A stretch of DNA of 47,812 nt from Bacillus sp. JCM 19041 (GTDB lineage: Bacteria; Bacillota; Bacilli; Bacillales; Bacillaceae_D), in assembly GCA_001310375.1 (NCBI GenBank), contig BAXC01000024.1, forward strand, positions 1 to 47,812, read 5' to 3'. The number at the start of each line of letters is the position of its first letter. Position 1 is the first letter of the stretch. Shown one piece after another: positions 9,275 through 19,149 of the stretch. Below the pieces are notes generated by a model. That model did no database searches. It was not told the DNA's origin and was given only the letters and a program-made list of their open reading frames with translations. The translations under genes and the position numbers were made by a program.

Positions 9275-9312
9275 AAAAGCAGGGCAGTGCATAAGCAGCT
9301 CCCTGCTTTTTT
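9275..9312 (+). terminator. Terminator of the betaine-binding protein gene
   Basis: A 10-bp stem, AAAAGCAGGG (9275-9284) with CCCTGCTTTT (9301-9310), runs into a T run. Confidence 0.85.
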
Positions 9313-9319
9313 GTGTGGA

Positions 9320-9526
9320 TTAGGATTGGTGTTTTAACGTATAAATGGCTTGTTCGTGGTTGATGAGCTTGTCTTTGATAAAGTAAAAAGTGAAGGAAGA
9401 ATGTTCTGCGTGTTTTTGTAATTTCTTTGAAATGGCTTTTTGCTCAGCTGTATCGTTTTTTAACTGAGCAACGTCTTCTTTGAGGATACCAACATCGATT
9501 TGAAGTGTTTTTAAATGGGTGTTTAC
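9320..9526 (-). pseudogene. Remnant or 3' part of a small coiled-coil protein gene
   Basis: The minus strand is open for 68 codons up to TAA at 9322-9320 and reads like protein: LKTLQIDVGILKEDVAQL, then a charged heptad-like stretch ending in YTLKHQS. No ATG/GTG/TTG with a ribosome site opens this frame; a stop lies just before codon 9526. It may be the 3' end of a decayed or frameshifted gene. The family is not recognised. Confidence 0.35.
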
Positions 9527-9646
9527 TTATGAGTGAATAAATAACAGAAAGCACGCGTCATTTGTCGATTTCTGCTACAAGCGAAATTATGCTTGAACGG
9601 CACGTAACGTGTTGTTTTATACTTAAATCAGAACAGGGGGAGAGCG

Positions 9647-10389
9647 ATGTATACAATCGGTAAACTATCTAAAAAAACAGGTGTGACAGTACGTACGCTA
9701 GATTACTACGATCAAATAAGTCTTTTGTCGCCTAAAGAAATGACAGAAGGAGGTCATAGGCTCTACTCAGATCATGATGTGATGAGGCTTGAACAAATCC
9801 TTGCATTAAAGTATATGGGCTTTCCGTTAGACAAGGTTAAACAATTGTTACATGAAACGGATTGGCGTACTTCTGTATTGGAACAATTGGATATGGTGCG
9901 TGCAGAAAAGCGGAGACTTGAACTGTTAGAGCAGGCACTCGAAGGGTTCATTATGCGGTGAAGTATGAAAAAGAAGTTAATTGGGACGTATTATTTAGTA
10001 TCATCCATTTGTTTCAAGGAGGGAAAGACGGAGTGGTAGAACTGTTACAACCTTACTTATCAAATGAAGAAGTCAATCAAATTATGGATATGAAACAAGC
10101 ACAAGACGAAGAAAGTCAGGAAAAATGGGAAGCACTTCTGACTGATGTCCGTGCGGATCTGAATAAGGATCCTGGCTCTGAGGAGGTGCAAGCATTAGCA
10201 GCGAGATGGTGGAAGTATGTGAAAGAAATGTTTGGCGCAGATGAAGGTTTAATTGAACGAATGTGGGCAGCGATGTCATCAGAAAAAGATCATATTATGT
10301 TTTATCCGATGGATAAGCAGGTGATTGATTTTATGGATAAAGCGATAGCGATTATGCACGAAAGAGAGGCTGTTATTAATGACAATTGA
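9647..10389 (+). CDS. MerR-family regulator with TipAS-like domain, one frameshift
   Basis: This is a multidrug-sensing transcription activator of the Mta/TipA type. Residues 1-75 form the MerR winged helix (YTIGKLSKKTGVTVRTLDYYDQ), then a coiled-coil dimerisation helix, then a TipAS-like ligand domain (QIMDMKQAQDEESQEKWEAL, KEMFGADEGLIERMWAAM). The first frame stops at 9961. Adding one C near 9952 turns GFIMR-stop into GFIHAVKYEKEVNWD and joins the two halves into about 247 residues. The start follows CAGGGGGAGAGCG. The 3' end overlaps the ABC ATPase gene by 11 bp, so it probably controls that exporter. Confidence 0.88.
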
Positions 10390-11325
10390 TGTAAGGGGAA
10401 TTAGCAAATCGTATCAAAAAACCGTTTTAAATCATCTACAGTTCAAAGCTGAAGAAGGGAGTATATTTGCGTTGCTTGGTCCAAATGGAGCTGGAAAGTC
10501 AACGGCAGTACGGATTATGTCTTCTCTAGCAAAACCTGATACTGGTAACGTCTATATAGCAGGGATATCGATTAAGGATAAAGCTGTAAAACATAAAATT
10601 GGTTATGTCGCTCAAGAAACAGGTGTAAACCTCGCATGTACGGGAAGAGAAAATTTACAGTTACAAGGCAATCTATATGGATTAAAGCGAAAGCAATTGA
10701 AAGAAAGAATGGAAGAGCTGTTACATCGATTTTCATTAGAAGAAGCCGCAGATAAAGTATGTTCTACTTATTCTGGTGGTATGAAGCGTAAGCTAGATTT
10801 AGCAATGGGGTTAATTCATAAACCTGCGGTCTTATTTTTAGATGAGCCAACAACTGGCCTTGATCCAGAAGCACGAGCTTCGTTATGGAGAGAAATCCGA
10901 CGTTTAGCTCAAGATGAAAAAAATGACTATTTTATTGACGACTCATTATTTGGAGGAAGCCGATCAGTTGTCTGATCAGCTATTGATTCTTGATAAAGGA
11001 AAAGCAATTATCCAAGGTACAGCAAAAGACTTAAAAAGAGCAACTTGGTGGTGAGACAATTGAACTCGTTTTTGCAGAAGAGACAGACATGGTAGGTGTA
11101 GCGATGGTTTTAGAACGACTTTCTACTATTAATGAGAGCGTAGTTGAAGGATTAAAAGCTTATGTAATGGTTGAACGAGCAGCTGTTCTGTTTCCTAATG
11201 TTATGGATGCGCTTGCTCATAATGGAGATGTTCCTGTCGCTGCTTCTCTGACAAAACCTTCATTAGATGATGTTTATTTATTTTATACAGGAAAAAGGTA
11301 TCAAATAAAGGAGGACGCATCATGA
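10379..11325 (+). CDS. ABC transporter ATP-binding protein (DrrA/CcmA type), two frameshifts
   Basis: This is the nucleotide-binding subunit of a probable drug or antibiotic exporter. Walker A (GPNGAGKST), the Q-loop (GYVAQETG), the signature (YSGGMKRKLDLA) and Walker B (LFLDEPTTGLDPEA) are all visible. Removing one A from the A7 run near 10920 restores MTILLTTHYLEEADQLSDQ with the H-loop histidine. Removing one T near 11045 restores RATGGETIELVFAEE. The joined protein is about 314 residues, normal for this family with its C-terminal extension. It overlaps the permease gene by 4 bp (ATGA). Transport substrate unknown. Confidence 0.9.
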
Positions 11326-12095
11326 CGGTACTCATGCATTCTTATTATATGGCAAGACGTCATATCCTTGAGTTAGCAAGGTCTCCCTATATTATTGCAA
11401 TGAATATCATTCAACCAATTTTATATCTTTTGCTTTTTAGTGCATTGTTTCAAGCAGTTGTTGACATACCAGGGTTTAATGGCGGTTCTTACTTGTCCTA
11501 TTTCGGCCCCGGTATCGTCATCATGAGCACCGTTATTGCTGGCTGTTATGGTGGTTTAACGATGGTTATGGATGAAAAGCAAGGTATTCTGGATCGCTTT
11601 CTCGTGTCGCCAGCGAACCGTTTCTCGCTTCTAGCTGGTCCACTGTTAAAAGATATTGTTACAATGATTATTCAAGCAGTTATCATGATTGGTCTTGCTT
11701 CTATTCTTGGGGCTCGTTTTGATGGTGGAATGATTGGGGTATTCGTTTTAATCGTATTTTCAGTGTTTGTTGGATTGGCTTTTGGGGCATTATCCCTCGC
11801 CCTTGCCCTCGTTGTAAGAAATGAACAAGCGCTAACATCAATTGTCGGTTTTATGCAAATGCCGATTTTATTTTTATCAAGTTTATTTATGCCACTGGAT
11901 CTAGTACCGAATTGGGTGGAAGTGATCGCTAAAGCGAACCCAGTGAATTGGTCGATTGAAGGAGCAAGAGAAGCATTAACGTCTGACGCTAATTGGATAG
12001 ACATTTGGATCTGTCTAGGCATGTTAGCTTGCTTTGCATTTCTTTCTGTATTCATTGCGATGCAGGCATTTAAAAACTACCAAAGAAAAAGATAG
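11322..12095 (+). CDS. ABC-2 type permease, partner of the upstream ATPase
   Basis: This is a membrane subunit of 257 residues with about six hydrophobic segments. FGPGIVIMSTVIAGCYGGLTMVMDEKQGILDRFLVSP is the ABC-2 signature region, and SSLFMPLDLVPNWVEVIAKANPVNW is a typical loop before the last helix. The ATGA overlap with the ATPase gene implies translational coupling. With the MerR regulator in front, the three genes form a regulator-ATPase-permease operon. Likely role is efflux (DrrAB-like). Confidence 0.9.
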   Translation: MTVLMHSYYMARRHILELARSPYIIAMNIIQPILYLLLFSALFQAVVDIPGFNGGSYLSYFGPGIVIMSTVIAGCYGGLTMVMDEKQGILDRFLVSPANRFSLLAGPLLKDIVTMIIQAVIMIGLASILGARFDGGMIGVFVLIVFSVFVGLAFGALSLALALVVRNEQALTSIVGFMQMPILFLSSLFMPLDLVPNWVEVIAKANPVNWSIEGAREALTSDANWIDIWICLGMLACFAFLSVFIAMQAFKNYQRKR

Positions 12096-12154
12096 ATTTT
12101 ATTCTTACTATTCGTTACAATTGATTCCTTGTGATTTTTAAGGAGGTTGAGGAG

Positions 12155-12571
12155 ATGCAACGAGTGAATGTCGTCTATACGGTCATTTTAAACGAAGAAC
12201 AAGAAGTCTTGGTTGTTCATAATCGGAAACATGATAACTGGTCTCTACCAGGAGGAGCTGTTGAAAACGGAGAAACGCTTGAGCAGGCTGCAATAAGAGA
12301 AGCAAGAGAAGAAACTGGATTAAAAGTGAAACCAGGAAAACTTATTGCCGTAAACGAGGCTTTTATGACAAAAGCGGACGAACATGCCTTATTCTTTACT
12401 TTTATAGCAGCAGAAGTCAAAGGTACGATTGCGATTGAAGATAAAGAGTGGATTCATGACGTGAAGTGGGTTGACTTTAAAACTGCTAATGAACTGATGC
12501 CGTATTATCAAGGGAATCTTGAAGAACGAGTAAGGTTGCAAATAGACTATGTTTATCAGGGAAGACAATAA
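12155..12571 (+). CDS. Nudix hydrolase
   Basis: A small cytosolic hydrolase of 138 residues. The Nudix box [18 protein letters not shown] plus REETGL matches GX5EX7REUXEEXGU, which binds Mg and nucleoside-diphosphate-linked substrates. The start is ATG 12155, set by AAGGAGG at 12140-12146; a GTG at 12131 lies upstream of that site and is unlikely. The substrate is unknown. The gene ends directly against the 12571 palindromic repeat. Confidence 0.9.
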   Translation: MQRVNVVYTVILNEEQEVLVVHNRKHDNWSLPGGAVENGETLEQAAIREAREETGLKVKPGKLIAVNEAFMTKADEHALFFTFIAAEVKGTIAIEDKEWIHDVKWVDFKTANELMPYYQGNLEERVRLQIDYVYQGRQ

Positions 12572-12777
12572 AGCGTGGTGCAACGGCACCATGCTTCAGA
12601 CTGAAGAAAAACGCTCGCATGCGTCGTCGCTCGCCTCGGTCATATGCTCATGAACCTCTTGTTCTATTCGCATCTTCCCTCGTCTTCGCTCCTAGTCTGA
12701 CAAGCGTTTTCTTTTCAGTCTGGATCGGTTATCGACTTTGTCGACAACCTCAAGCGTGGTGCAACGGCACCATGCTT
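12571..12777. repeat. Composite palindromic repeat element
   Basis: Two identical 26-bp copies (12571-12596 and 12752-12777) each form a hairpin, AAGCGTGGTGC / GCACCATGCTT with a 4-nt AACG loop. Between them, CAGACTGAAG... at 12597-12615 is the near-perfect inverted partner of 12703-12722. A further hairpin, GGTTATCGAC-TTT-GTCGACAACC, lies at 12727-12749. It has no T-run and no credible ORF. It resembles a small non-coding repeat (MITE- or REP-like) next to the Nudix gene. Confidence 0.55.
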
Positions 12778-12897
12778 TATTTAAGTTAAGTACTGAATAA
12801 GAAAGAGGCGGAGATGGACTGATTTAGCGGGTGTTTTATCTCCAAAGTACTTATTTTCTAAAATTCCTCTTGCTATCTGATAAAAATTTCGATATAT

Positions 12898-12911
12898 TGT
12901 AAATGCTTACA
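12898..12911. promoter_or_regulatory. cre-like site upstream of lutP
   Basis: TGTAAATGCTTACA has near-perfect dyad symmetry and differs from the CcpA consensus TGWAANCGNTNWCA only at the central C. It lies 6 bp before the LutR site. Confidence 0.5.
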
Positions 12912-12916
12912 TAAGG

Positions 12917-12927
12917 TCATCTGATGA
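12917..12927. promoter_or_regulatory. LutR operator upstream of lutP
   Basis: TCATCTGATGA matches the published LutR motif TCATC-N1-GATGA exactly, inside a longer dyad (CATAAGGTCATC / GATGACTTATG). TATAAT at 12935-12940 is an ideal -10 box, so the operator covers the spacer and -35 region. Confidence 0.8.
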
Positions 12928-12964
12928 CTTATGATATAATGGATTTGTTTGAGGAGGAAATGCG

Positions 12965-14755
12965 ATGGGTACAGGTTGGCTTTCTTTAATTGCGCTTACG
13001 CCAATTCTATCTGTTCTCTTGTTTTTAATTATCTTAAAATGGCCTGCTAAACGGGCGATGCCAATTGCATTTATCGTTACAGTCATCGTTGCATATTTCG
13101 TTTGGCAAGTTCCTATTAATCAAATTGCCGCTTCAAGTATGAAAGGAATTGTAACCGCTTTAGAAGTATTGTTTATCGTTTTTGGTGCAGTGCTGATGTT
13201 AAACACACTACGTGAAAGTGGTGCAATTCATACCATTCGCCAAGGATTTACGAATATTTCACCAGACCGCCGAATACAAGCCATTGTTATTTGCTGGCTA
13301 TTTGGCTCATTTATTGAAGGTGCTTCTGGGTGGGGGACGCCGGCCGCGATCTTAGCTCCTCTACTTGTTGCTGTCGGGTTTCCAGCGATGGCATCGGTCA
13401 TGGTCGCACTTATTATTCAATCAACGCCTGTATCTTTTGGTGCGGTAGGTACTCCTATATTAATTGGTGTTGGATCTGGTCTAGCAGGTTCCTCGAATGT
13501 GACGGAAGCAGCTACGATACTGGGAATGACAACGGATGTTTACATAAAATCAATTGGAGGACAAGTAGCCATTTTTCATGGAATTATCGGACTATTTATT
13601 CCGTTAGTATTGGTTATGATGCTGACGCTCTTCTTTGGACAGAAACGATCAATTCGTGCGGGGCTTCAAGTTTGGAAATTTGCTTTATTTGCAGGTGTTG
13701 CATTTACTGTGCCTTACGCACTGGTTGCTAATTTACTCGGACCAGAATTTCCGTCTTTATTTGGAGGGTTAATTGGTCTTGTCATTGTTATTCCAGCAGC
13801 AAAAAAAGGATGGTTTATGCCAAAAGAGACATGGGATTTTGCTGATTCATCGAAATGGGATTCTGATTGGATGGGAACATTGTCGGCGGGTCGTCTTGTA
13901 AAACCAACTATTTCACCAGTAAAAGCTTGGTTACCATATATTTTAGTTGGCTTATTACTTGTCTTGACGAGAATGAATGACCTCCCTTTTGGAGAATGGT
14001 TAAAACGGGCATCCATTCAATTGGAGAATGTATTTGGAACACTTATTGCGATTGAAAGTACACCATTTTTTCTGCCGGGATTTATAATGATCGTCGTTTC
14101 GTTAATGGGCTTTTTTCTTTATAAGATGTCAGGAAGTGAGTACGGGTCTGCGCTAACAAGTACGTCAAAAATGATTATTAGCGCTGCGCCTGCATTATTG
14201 TTTTCTGTACCATTAGTACAAGTGTTTATTAATTCCGATATCAATGCACTAGGTTATGAAAGTATGCCACTTTTGCTCGCAGAAACGGTCTCTAAACTAA
14301 CAGGTGACAGTTGGCCGTTAATTGCTCCAGCTATTGGTGCTCTAGGTGCTTTCGTTGCAGGAAGTAATACAATTAGTAATATGATGTTTTCCCTTTTTCA
14401 ATTTGGAACAGCAGAGAATGTCGGCATTAATCCAGCCACGGTTGTGTCGTTACAAGCCGTTGGTGGCGCAGCTGGTAACATGATTTGCGTCCACAATGTT
14501 GTAGCTGCTTCAGCAGCGGCAGGAATTGTTGGGAAAGAGGGCGTACTTATTCGTAAGTTGATGATTCCACTCATTTATTATCTAGTGTTTGCAGGTGGCT
14601 TAGGCTATGTCGCCATTCACGGATTTGGTTTTAATAGTGGAACATTGTTTATAGTGGCTGTATTACTTGTTCTCACAATCCTTATTGTGAAATATGGTCG
14701 AAACGACAAGCTGTCTTCGTATAACAAAGAAAACAAAAAGAGTTCAAACATGTAG
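12965..14755 (+). CDS. lutP: L-lactate permease (LctP family)
   Basis: This is an integral membrane L-lactate uptake carrier of 596 residues with about 13-14 hydrophobic segments. Family motifs are clear: [33 protein letters not shown] and [18 protein letters not shown]. The ATG at 12965 follows GAGGAGGAAATGC. It is followed closely by lutA, lutB, lutC and then the regulator lutR, so the window has the complete uptake and oxidation set. The LutR operator and -10 box lie 25-50 bp upstream. Confidence 0.95.
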   Translation: MGTGWLSLIALTPILSVLLFLIILKWPAKRAMPIAFIVTVIVAYFVWQVPINQIAASSMKGIVTALEVLFIVFGAVLMLNTLRESGAIHTIRQGFTNISPDRRIQAIVICWLFGSFIEGASGWGTPAAILAPLLVAVGFPAMASVMVALIIQSTPVSFGAVGTPILIGVGSGLAGSSNVTEAATILGMTTDVYIKSIGGQVAIFHGIIGLFIPLVLVMMLTLFFGQKRSIRAGLQVWKFALFAGVAFTVPYALVANLLGPEFPSLFGGLIGLVIVIPAAKKGWFMPKETWDFADSSKWDSDWMGTLSAGRLVKPTISPVKAWLPYILVGLLLVLTRMNDLPFGEWLKRASIQLENVFGTLIAIESTPFFLPGFIMIVVSLMGFFLYKMSGSEYGSALTSTSKMIISAAPALLFSVPLVQVFINSDINALGYESMPLLLAETVSKLTGDSWPLIAPAIGALGAFVAGSNTISNMMFSLFQFGTAENVGINPATVVSLQAVGGAAGNMICVHNVVAASAAAGIVGKEGVLIRKLMIPLIYYLVFAGGLGYVAIHGFGFNSGTLFIVAVLLVLTILIVKYGRNDKLSSYNKENKKSSNM

Positions 14756-14767
14756 GAGAGGATGTTT

Positions 14768-15486
14768 ATGAAAGTCTCGTTATTTGTGACATGTCTCGCT
14801 GACGTCTTTTATCCAGGGTCGGTCAAGATACGGTTGAAGTATTAGAGCGACTTGGTTGTGAAGTCGATTTTCCTGAAGCGCAGACGTGCTGTGGACAGCC
14901 TGCCTTTAACAGCGGCTACCACGAAGATACAAAAAAAGCTGCCAAGCATACAATTAAGACGTTTGCTCATTCAGATTATGTTGTGCTTCCTTCTGGTTCT
15001 TGTGCAGCGATGCTGCATGAGTATGCAGAGTTATTCCATGATGAGCCGGAATGGCAAAAGCGTGCAAAGGAACTATCAGAGAAAACGTATGAATTTACAC
15101 AGTTTCTTGTAAATGTTTTAAAAGTGGAAAAAGTGGGCGCAACCTACCATGGGAAGGCAACCTACCATACGTCTTGTCATATGACGAGGTTGTTAAGAGA
15201 AAAAGATGCACCATTTAAATTGCTTGAGCAAGTAGATGGACTAGAACTAGAAGACCTGCCAAATAGAGAAACGTGCTGTGGATTTGGTGGGACATTCTCT
15301 GTAAAAATGCCAACAATTTCTGAACAAATGGTTGAAGAAAAAGCAAGAAATGTCGATCGGACCGGAGCAGAAGTATTGATTGGCGCAGACTGTGGCTGTC
15401 TTATGAATATTGGTGGTCGGATCGAGCGAAACGGTCAAATGGTCCAAGTGAAACATATCGCACAAATTTTAAATAGCAAGGAGTGA
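14768..15486 (+). CDS. lutA: L-lactate utilisation protein LutA, one frameshift
   Basis: LutA is one of three subunits of the iron-sulfur L-lactate oxidising complex. The start [16 protein letters not shown] is typical. Two CCG motifs are visible, [12 protein letters not shown] and CCGFGGTFS; they bind an Fe-S cluster in this family. The first frame runs to about 14816 and continues one frame over from [20 protein letters not shown], consistent with loss of one G in the GGG run. The joined length is about 239 residues, as expected. The ATG at 14768 follows GGAGAGGATG. LutB begins 5 bp after the stop. Confidence 0.92.
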
Positions 15487-15491
15487 CGAGC

Positions 15492-16920
15492 ATGGGCATT
15501 AAAATTGGTGATCCTGCCTTTTCCAAGCGAGTCGAAAAGGGCCTAAAAGATGGGTTTATGCGACAAGCAGTTAGTTCTGCTCAAGAGCGATTAAAAACAT
15601 CAAAGTCGAAAGCAGAAGTTGAGCTTGGCGATTGGGAAGAGTGGCGCAACCTATCGGAAGAAATAAGAATGCATACGCTTGAAAATATCGATTTTTATTT
15701 GCATCAATTAAGCGAGAATGTGAGCAAGAATGGTGGGCATGTGTTCTTTGCTCAAACAGCTGAGGATGCAAATGCGTATATTAAAAAAAGTTGCCAAAGA
15801 GAAAAACGCCAAAAAAGTTGTGAAATCAAAATCAATGGTGACCGAGGAAATCAGCATGAACGAAGCCCTCGAAGAAATTGGTTGTGAGGTTGTCGAAACG
15901 GATCTTGGCGAATACATTCTACAAATCGATGACCATGACCCACCATCTCATATCGTTGCACCGGCGTTGCATAAAAACAAAGAGCAAATTCGCGATACGT
16001 TTAAAGAGAAAAAAGGGTACACGAAATCAGAGAATCCCCAAGAGCTAACGTTGTTTGCACGGGAGCAACTACGCAAAGAGTTTTTGTCTGCCGATCTTGG
16101 TATCACAGGCTGTAACTTTGCGGTTGCCGAGTCAGGCAGCATTTCACTTGTGACAAACGAAGGGAATGCGAGACTCGCCACAGCTCTGCCCAAAACGCAG
16201 ATCACAGTCATGGGAATGGAACGCGTTGTCCCAACCTGGGAAGAGCTTGATATTTTAGTAAGCATGCTTTGCCGTAGTGCTGTTGGACAAAAGTTAACGA
16301 GTTATGTAACAGGGTTAACTGGCGCACGTGAAGAAGGCGATGTTGATGGACCTGAAGAATTTCACCTTGTTGTTGTTGATAATGGACGCTCAAAAATAGT
16401 GGGAACGGAATTTCAAGCAGCACTTCACTGTATTCGTTGTGCAGCCTGCATAAATGTTTGCCCGATTTACCGTCATGTGGGAGGACACTCCTATGGATCG
16501 ATTTATCCAGGACCAATTGGTGCGGTGTTAACGCCGCTTTTGGAAGGATATGATGACCATAAAGATTTGCCGTACGCATCAAGTTTATGCGCAGCTTGTA
16601 CAGATGCGTGCCCGGTTAAAATACCTCTTCATGAGATGTTAATAAAACACCGTCGTGTCATTGCGGAGGAGAAACGAACACCAAAAGCAGAAGTATTAGC
16701 TATGAAGGGTTTTGGCATGGGTGTTAGCTCACCTGCTTTATATAAGACAGGTACAAAAATGGCACCAATGATGATGTTCCCTTTTGTTAAAGATGGAGCG
16801 ATTATAAAAGGTCCTGGTCCATTAAAAGGTTGGACAGATGTGCGAAACATGCCAGCCCCAGCAAAAGAGCGATTCCGTGATTGGTATGCATCCCGGAAAA
16901 AAGGAGGCAAGACAGAGTGA
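15492..16920 (+). CDS. lutB: L-lactate utilisation iron-sulfur protein LutB, one frameshift
   Basis: LutB is the large LUD-domain/ferredoxin subunit of the L-lactate oxidation complex, about 475 residues. The central LUD domain is marked by [21 protein letters not shown]. Two 4Fe-4S ferredoxin motifs follow, [12 protein letters not shown] (first Cys near residue 313) and [11 protein letters not shown]. An A7 run at about 15783-15789 should be A6; the correction restores [25 protein letters not shown] 15492 has AAGGAG 8 nt upstream and is preferred over GTG 15483. Its stop overlaps the lutC start. Confidence 0.93.
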
Positions 16921-17606
16921 TTGAAAAACGTGAGCCTTTTTTAGATAATTTAGCAAAACAACTGGGACGCGACCGAAAAACAGAGGGGGTTGTTCGTCCG
17001 AGTTATAAACATGCTCCGCAATTGCGGGTAATGGAAAATTATTCTCAAGACGAGTTAGTCGGGGTATTAAAAGATCAATGTTTAGCAATCCATACAGATT
17101 TTAAACAAACACCAATGAATAAATTGGAAGAGACAATTGATACTGTGATGAAAGAATACGATGCCCATTCTGTTATTACGTGGGATGATCCCCGTTTCTA
17201 TGAGTTTGGATTAAGTGCTTTTCTAAAAAGAGATCAAGTTGATTTATGGGAAACGCATCCAGAGAATCGATCAATTGAACTAGCCGAAAAAGCAGATGTC
17301 GGAATCACTTTTACAGATTGCACTTTGGCAGAGTCTGGTACGGTGACACTTTTAAGCGGCAACGGCAAAGGACGATCTGTTAGCTTGCTGCCTCGATATT
17401 ACATTGCGATTATTCCTAAGAGCTCTCTCGTACCAAGAATGACTCAAGCAACAACAAAAATTCATGAAATGGCACAAGAGGGACGCTTGCCATCTTGTAT
17501 TAACTTTATTTCTGGACCGAGCAACAGTGCAGATATTGAGATGAGTTTAGTAGTTGGTGTTCATGGACCTCTTAGAGCTTGCTATATTTTAGTTGATGAT
17601 AAGTAA
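16917..17606 (+). CDS. lutC: L-lactate utilisation protein LutC
   Basis: LutC is the small LUD-domain protein of the lactate complex, 229 residues. The core [21 protein letters not shown] and the C-terminal [19 protein letters not shown] are diagnostic. GTG at 16917 is chosen: it overlaps the lutB stop (GTGA) and has AAGGAGG about 10 nt upstream. It contains no frameshift, unlike lutA and lutB. A weak hairpin follows the stop. Confidence 0.93.
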   Translation: MIEKREPFLDNLAKQLGRDRKTEGVVRPSYKHAPQLRVMENYSQDELVGVLKDQCLAIHTDFKQTPMNKLEETIDTVMKEYDAHSVITWDDPRFYEFGLSAFLKRDQVDLWETHPENRSIELAEKADVGITFTDCTLAESGTVTLLSGNGKGRSVSLLPRYYIAIIPKSSLVPRMTQATTKIHEMAQEGRLPSCINFISGPSNSADIEMSLVVGVHGPLRACYILVDDK

Positions 17607-17613
17607 AAAAGAG

Positions 17614-17638
17614 GCTGGTGCTTACCGCGCCAGCTTTA
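17614..17638 (+). terminator. Weak terminator after lutC
   Basis: GCTGGTGC (17614-17621) can pair with GCGCCAGC with one G-U pair and a 5-nt loop. Only a short TTTATA follows, so efficiency is doubtful. Confidence 0.45.
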
Positions 17639-17689
17639 TACGTCTGTATGCTATACTGGTATTAGTAGATCTAAATGAGGTGTCAAACG

Positions 17690-18418
17690 ATGGCATTTAA
17701 ACAAGTGAAAACCAAAAAGATTTCTGAAGTTATTCGTGATCAACTTGAAGAGTTGATTCGAAATGGTGATATACAACCTGGCGAAAAGCTTGACTCTGTT
17801 GAGAAACTTTCTGCAAGTTTTGAAGTAAGCCGTTCTGCTGTGAGAGAGGCTCTAAGTGCATTACGGGCTGTGGGGCTTGTGACGATTCGCCAAGGTGAGG
17901 GGACGTTTGTTAATAAATATGATTTTTCAAGCATGGTAGATCCAGTAGGGATACACCGGATTCTTTCTAATAAGGAAAAACAAGAGTTGTTCCAAGTTCG
18001 GAAAATCATTGAAGTAGGAGCGGCTAGCCTGGCGGCTGTGAATCGTACCGACTATCATCTTAGATCAATGAAGAGTGCGCTCGACCAGATGGCGATCGCA
18101 GAAGCTGGGAAAGATCTAGGAGAAAAAGCAGATGTTCGGTTCCACTTGGCGTTGGCAGAGGCTACTGAAAATCAAGTCTTAATTGAAATGATGCAGAAAC
18201 TTTCAGATACGCTGGCACTTACAATGTATGAAAGTCGGAAAATTAGTCTGTATGCAGAAAAACAAACACTAACACGACTTCATCAAGAGCATGAACAAAT
18301 ATATAAAGCAATTGAGATGCAAGATCCAAGTGCAGCAAACGGTGCGATGATGGACCATCTTGTAAATGTGGAACAGGCATTGATGGAATATGAACATCGT
18401 AAGCATGAAGCAGAATAA
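17690..18418 (+). CDS. lutR: GntR-family (FadR subgroup) lactate regulator LutR
   Basis: This is a cytosolic repressor of the lut genes. Residues 5-75 form the GntR winged helix (IRNGDIQPGEKLDSVEKLSASFEVSRSAVREALSALRAVGL). An FCD all-helical effector domain follows with RKIIEVGAASLAA, ADVRFHLALAEATEN and EHEQIYKAI. It is 242 residues. ATG 17690 has GAGGTG at correct spacing; the ATG at 17675 lies before that site. Location next to lutABC and the exact LutR motif upstream of lutP support the name. It is read in the same direction as lutC. Confidence 0.9.
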   Translation: MAFKQVKTKKISEVIRDQLEELIRNGDIQPGEKLDSVEKLSASFEVSRSAVREALSALRAVGLVTIRQGEGTFVNKYDFSSMVDPVGIHRILSNKEKQELFQVRKIIEVGAASLAAVNRTDYHLRSMKSALDQMAIAEAGKDLGEKADVRFHLALAEATENQVLIEMMQKLSDTLALTMYESRKISLYAEKQTLTRLHQEHEQIYKAIEMQDPSAANGAMMDHLVNVEQALMEYEHRKHEAE

Positions 18419-18422
18419 AAGG

Positions 18423-18458
18423 AGTAAAACGCTCGGGCTTACGCTGGAGCGTTTTACT
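18423..18458. terminator. Bidirectional terminator between lutR and the hydrolase gene
   Basis: A 12-bp perfect stem, AGTAAAACGCTC (18423-18434) with GAGCGTTTTACT (18447-18458). It serves convergent genes and contains the stop codon of the minus-strand gene. Confidence 0.75.
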
Positions 18459-19080
18459 TCTTATGAGTTGTTAGAAAGTGATCAATCTTATTTAATATAT
18501 CCATTATAATGGCAAGGTTATCGTTTGCTCTCGAATTCGATAACTCCAACGTATGGTCCGCATCAGGAATTAGATTCATTTGAATTGGAGATTCATTTAA
18601 CGTTTGAAAACGGCCTGCAACGTAGCAAGTGTCGGCGGAACCAATAAAGCTGATCCCAGGTGCTGAACGCGCGGTCATACTTAAGTAGACAGGATCTTCT
18701 TGCAATAAAGGTGTAAGCCAAATTGTTGCTGCGGTTTGAAAATCGCTCTGTTGAAGCACGCTAGCCATTGCGTACGTACCAAGAGATTTGCCAATCAAAC
18801 AGTAGTCTGTATAAGGATTCGTTTGTAAGAAAGTAGCCAACACTTGAGGTACGTCTTCATACAATGAAGATACCACTTCATCAAAAGATAACGTTGGGTT
18901 ATATTGATATTGAATTTTCAAAATATCATAGCCGTGTGAAAAAGCTAGTTGTGCAGGGTAGTGAAGAAGTGGACCAAGCACAGTGTAACCGAGACCAGGC
19001 AAGATGACAGCTAGCTTTTTAGAGGGTTCTGCCTGTTTCATGATTGTGCATGTTATTCCAGCAATGTTTTGTATGTCCAT
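18454..19080 (-). CDS. Alpha/beta-fold hydrolase, function unknown
   Basis: A 208-residue cytosolic protein with an alpha/beta-hydrolase layout. ILPGLGYTVLGPLLHYPAQL has the oxyanion-loop position, LIGKSLGTYAMA is the nucleophile elbow (G-K-S-L-G), GSADTCY gives a candidate acid, and DADHTLE the histidine. ATG 19080 follows AAAGGAGG at 7 nt. Substrate not readable. It is divergent from the GNAT gene at 19150, with a 69-bp shared spacer. Confidence 0.8.
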   Translation of the reverse strand: MDIQNIAGITCTIMKQAEPSKKLAVILPGLGYTVLGPLLHYPAQLAFSHGYDILKIQYQYNPTLSFDEVVSSLYEDVPQVLATFLQTNPYTDYCLIGKSLGTYAMASVLQQSDFQTAATIWLTPLLQEDPVYLSMTARSAPGISFIGSADTCYVAGRFQTLNESPIQMNLIPDADHTLELSNSRANDNLAIIMDILNKIDHFLTTHKK

Positions 19081-19149
19081 TATATTCCTCCTTTATGATA
19101 GGATCGTATCATAGCTTAGTTCAATTAGATAGAGAGAGAGGTAGTAAAA

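Noticed and set aside
11672..12055. 127-codon minus-strand ORF in the ABC permease gene
   Set aside because: It is antisense to a clear ABC-2 permease with a coupled start; no ribosome site or homologous features.
14852..15112. 86-codon ORF overlapping lutA
   Set aside because: The adjacent frame encodes conserved LutA continuously from 14821, so this is a shadow frame and lutA has only one frame break.
16208..16582. 124-codon minus-strand ORF within lutB
   Set aside because: It is antisense to the ferredoxin region of LutB; rich in His, Leu and Gln as expected for a reverse frame.
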